Source of the DNA: Oppiella nova
Taxonomy: Eukaryota; Arthropoda; Arachnida; Sarcoptiformes; Oppiidae
NCBI GenBank assembly: GCA_905397405.1
Contig: CAJPVJ010000559.1
Location: 2,738-23,168 of the forward strand
Length of the DNA stretch: 20,431 nucleotides
Direction: 5' to 3'
Shown: positions 19,750 through 20,431 of the stretch, piece after piece
How the letters are laid out: the number at the start of each line of letters is the position of its first letter
How positions within the stretch are numbered: position 1 is the first letter of the stretch
The notes under the pieces: generated by a model
Seen by the model: only the letters and a program-made list of their open reading frames with translations
What the model was told of the DNA's origin: nothing
The model's database searches: none
Made by a program: the position numbers and the translations under genes

Positions 19750-20431
19750 TGGGAATAAAAGTCACCTTCAAGATTGCGTAAATTATTATTTTCGAAAACT
19801 TTTTAATAAGTATCCCTGAACATGCACATTTACCATTAAATGCTTTAAGATCTTTAATTACAGTTTTAATGGTTTTGTTTTCATAATGTTCAGTATTGAT
19901 TTTAATTTAGCTGTGGGACTTATACAATAACAAAAATATTTTATAGCTTCGACATTTATTACAATAATTTATATATGAATGCATTTTTCACTTTTTAATA
20001 ACATACTAGCTTGTTAGTGGCTGTATTAACATACTGGTTTGATCTACATACAAATACTTTACATGTTGAATGAATATAGTAAAATTTAGTATATTTAATA
20101 TATTGGAGGTTTAAAGGACCATATAAGTTAATTAAATGAATTATATGCTTACAACTTGTAAGCTTGTAGTCTAATACAGTTGTAATGTAATACAGTAGGG
20201 CTCACTATACAGTGTACGGTATACAGTGTATACTTACACACAGACTCAAGCAATTATATATTTTGTCTGATGAAAGTTTTGTCTGTGTATTAGTATATTC
20301 AGTATATTTTTGTTATTATTCAATGATGCAAGCTACATTATAAGCCACTTACAATGCACATGACATTAGTTGTAAAAGTAGACACATTATAAACATGAGA
20401 GACAAGTGATAATCAGTGATGAACTGTAATA
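19750..20431. other. AT-rich intergenic stretch
   Basis: No gene or RNA. The short palindromic phrase TATACAGTGTA(CGG)TATACAGTGTATAC at about 20206-20232 repeats the same hexamer twice and has no clear meaning. Confidence 0.45.

Noticed and set aside
1-20431. tRNA/rRNA genes, CRISPR arrays, phage or viral genes, bacterial operons
   Set aside because: By eye I found no B-box-like tRNA core, no spaced direct repeats and no viral or bacterial gene. tRNAscan-SE would settle the tRNA question.

Overview
The window is AT-rich eukaryotic nuclear DNA. Its genes have short introns (58-90 bases for several, up to about 720) with GT/AG borders, AATAAA polyadenylation signals, GA/TC microsatellites and small non-autonomous DNA transposons. 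A seven-membrane gustatory-receptor-type gene points to an arthropod. A divergent chemoreceptor next to an RCC1-kinase fusion in such an AT-rich genome would suit an acariform mite, but that is inference and needs a database search. Nothing bacterial or viral was seen.

Layout. Bases 1-1491 are mostly non-coding, with one GA microsatellite and a possible decayed coding stretch (minus, 719-950). A 174-residue predicted membrane protein (1492-2016, +) converges on an 84-residue single-membrane-span protein (2255-2509, -). Bases 2510-5080 show no supported gene. A promoter-like block at about 5080-5306 precedes a short candidate signal-peptide exon (5587-5638, +). Bases 6278-8114 look like a transposable element with inverted arms of about 390 bp. 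Nested in it is a 435-bp hAT-like MITE with a perfect 8-bp target duplication. A 297-bp palindromic element lies at 9570-9866.

The second half holds the three best genes, all rebuilt across introns. (1) A secreted 12-cysteine protein of 275 residues (10606-12592, +, four exons). (2) A 684-residue protein joining RCC1 repeats to a complete Ser/Thr kinase domain (13163-15534, -, three exons). (3) A 407-residue gustatory-receptor-like protein (17291-18780, -, three exons), whose last two small exons supply the conserved C-terminus. Between (2) and (3) lie two decayed copies of exon 2 of gene (1), with pieces of its intron 1. The region is therefore a remnant of a tandem family now interrupted by the kinase gene. 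Bases 18900-20431 contain a possible 655-bp inverted-repeat element and no gene.

There is no operon-like logic. The genes look independent: a secreted extracellular protein family, an intracellular kinase fusion and a chemoreceptor. The most unusual items are the RCC1-kinase fusion, the decaying tandem array, the nested transposon, and the possibility that the 5587 exon is an alternative first exon of the secreted-protein gene.
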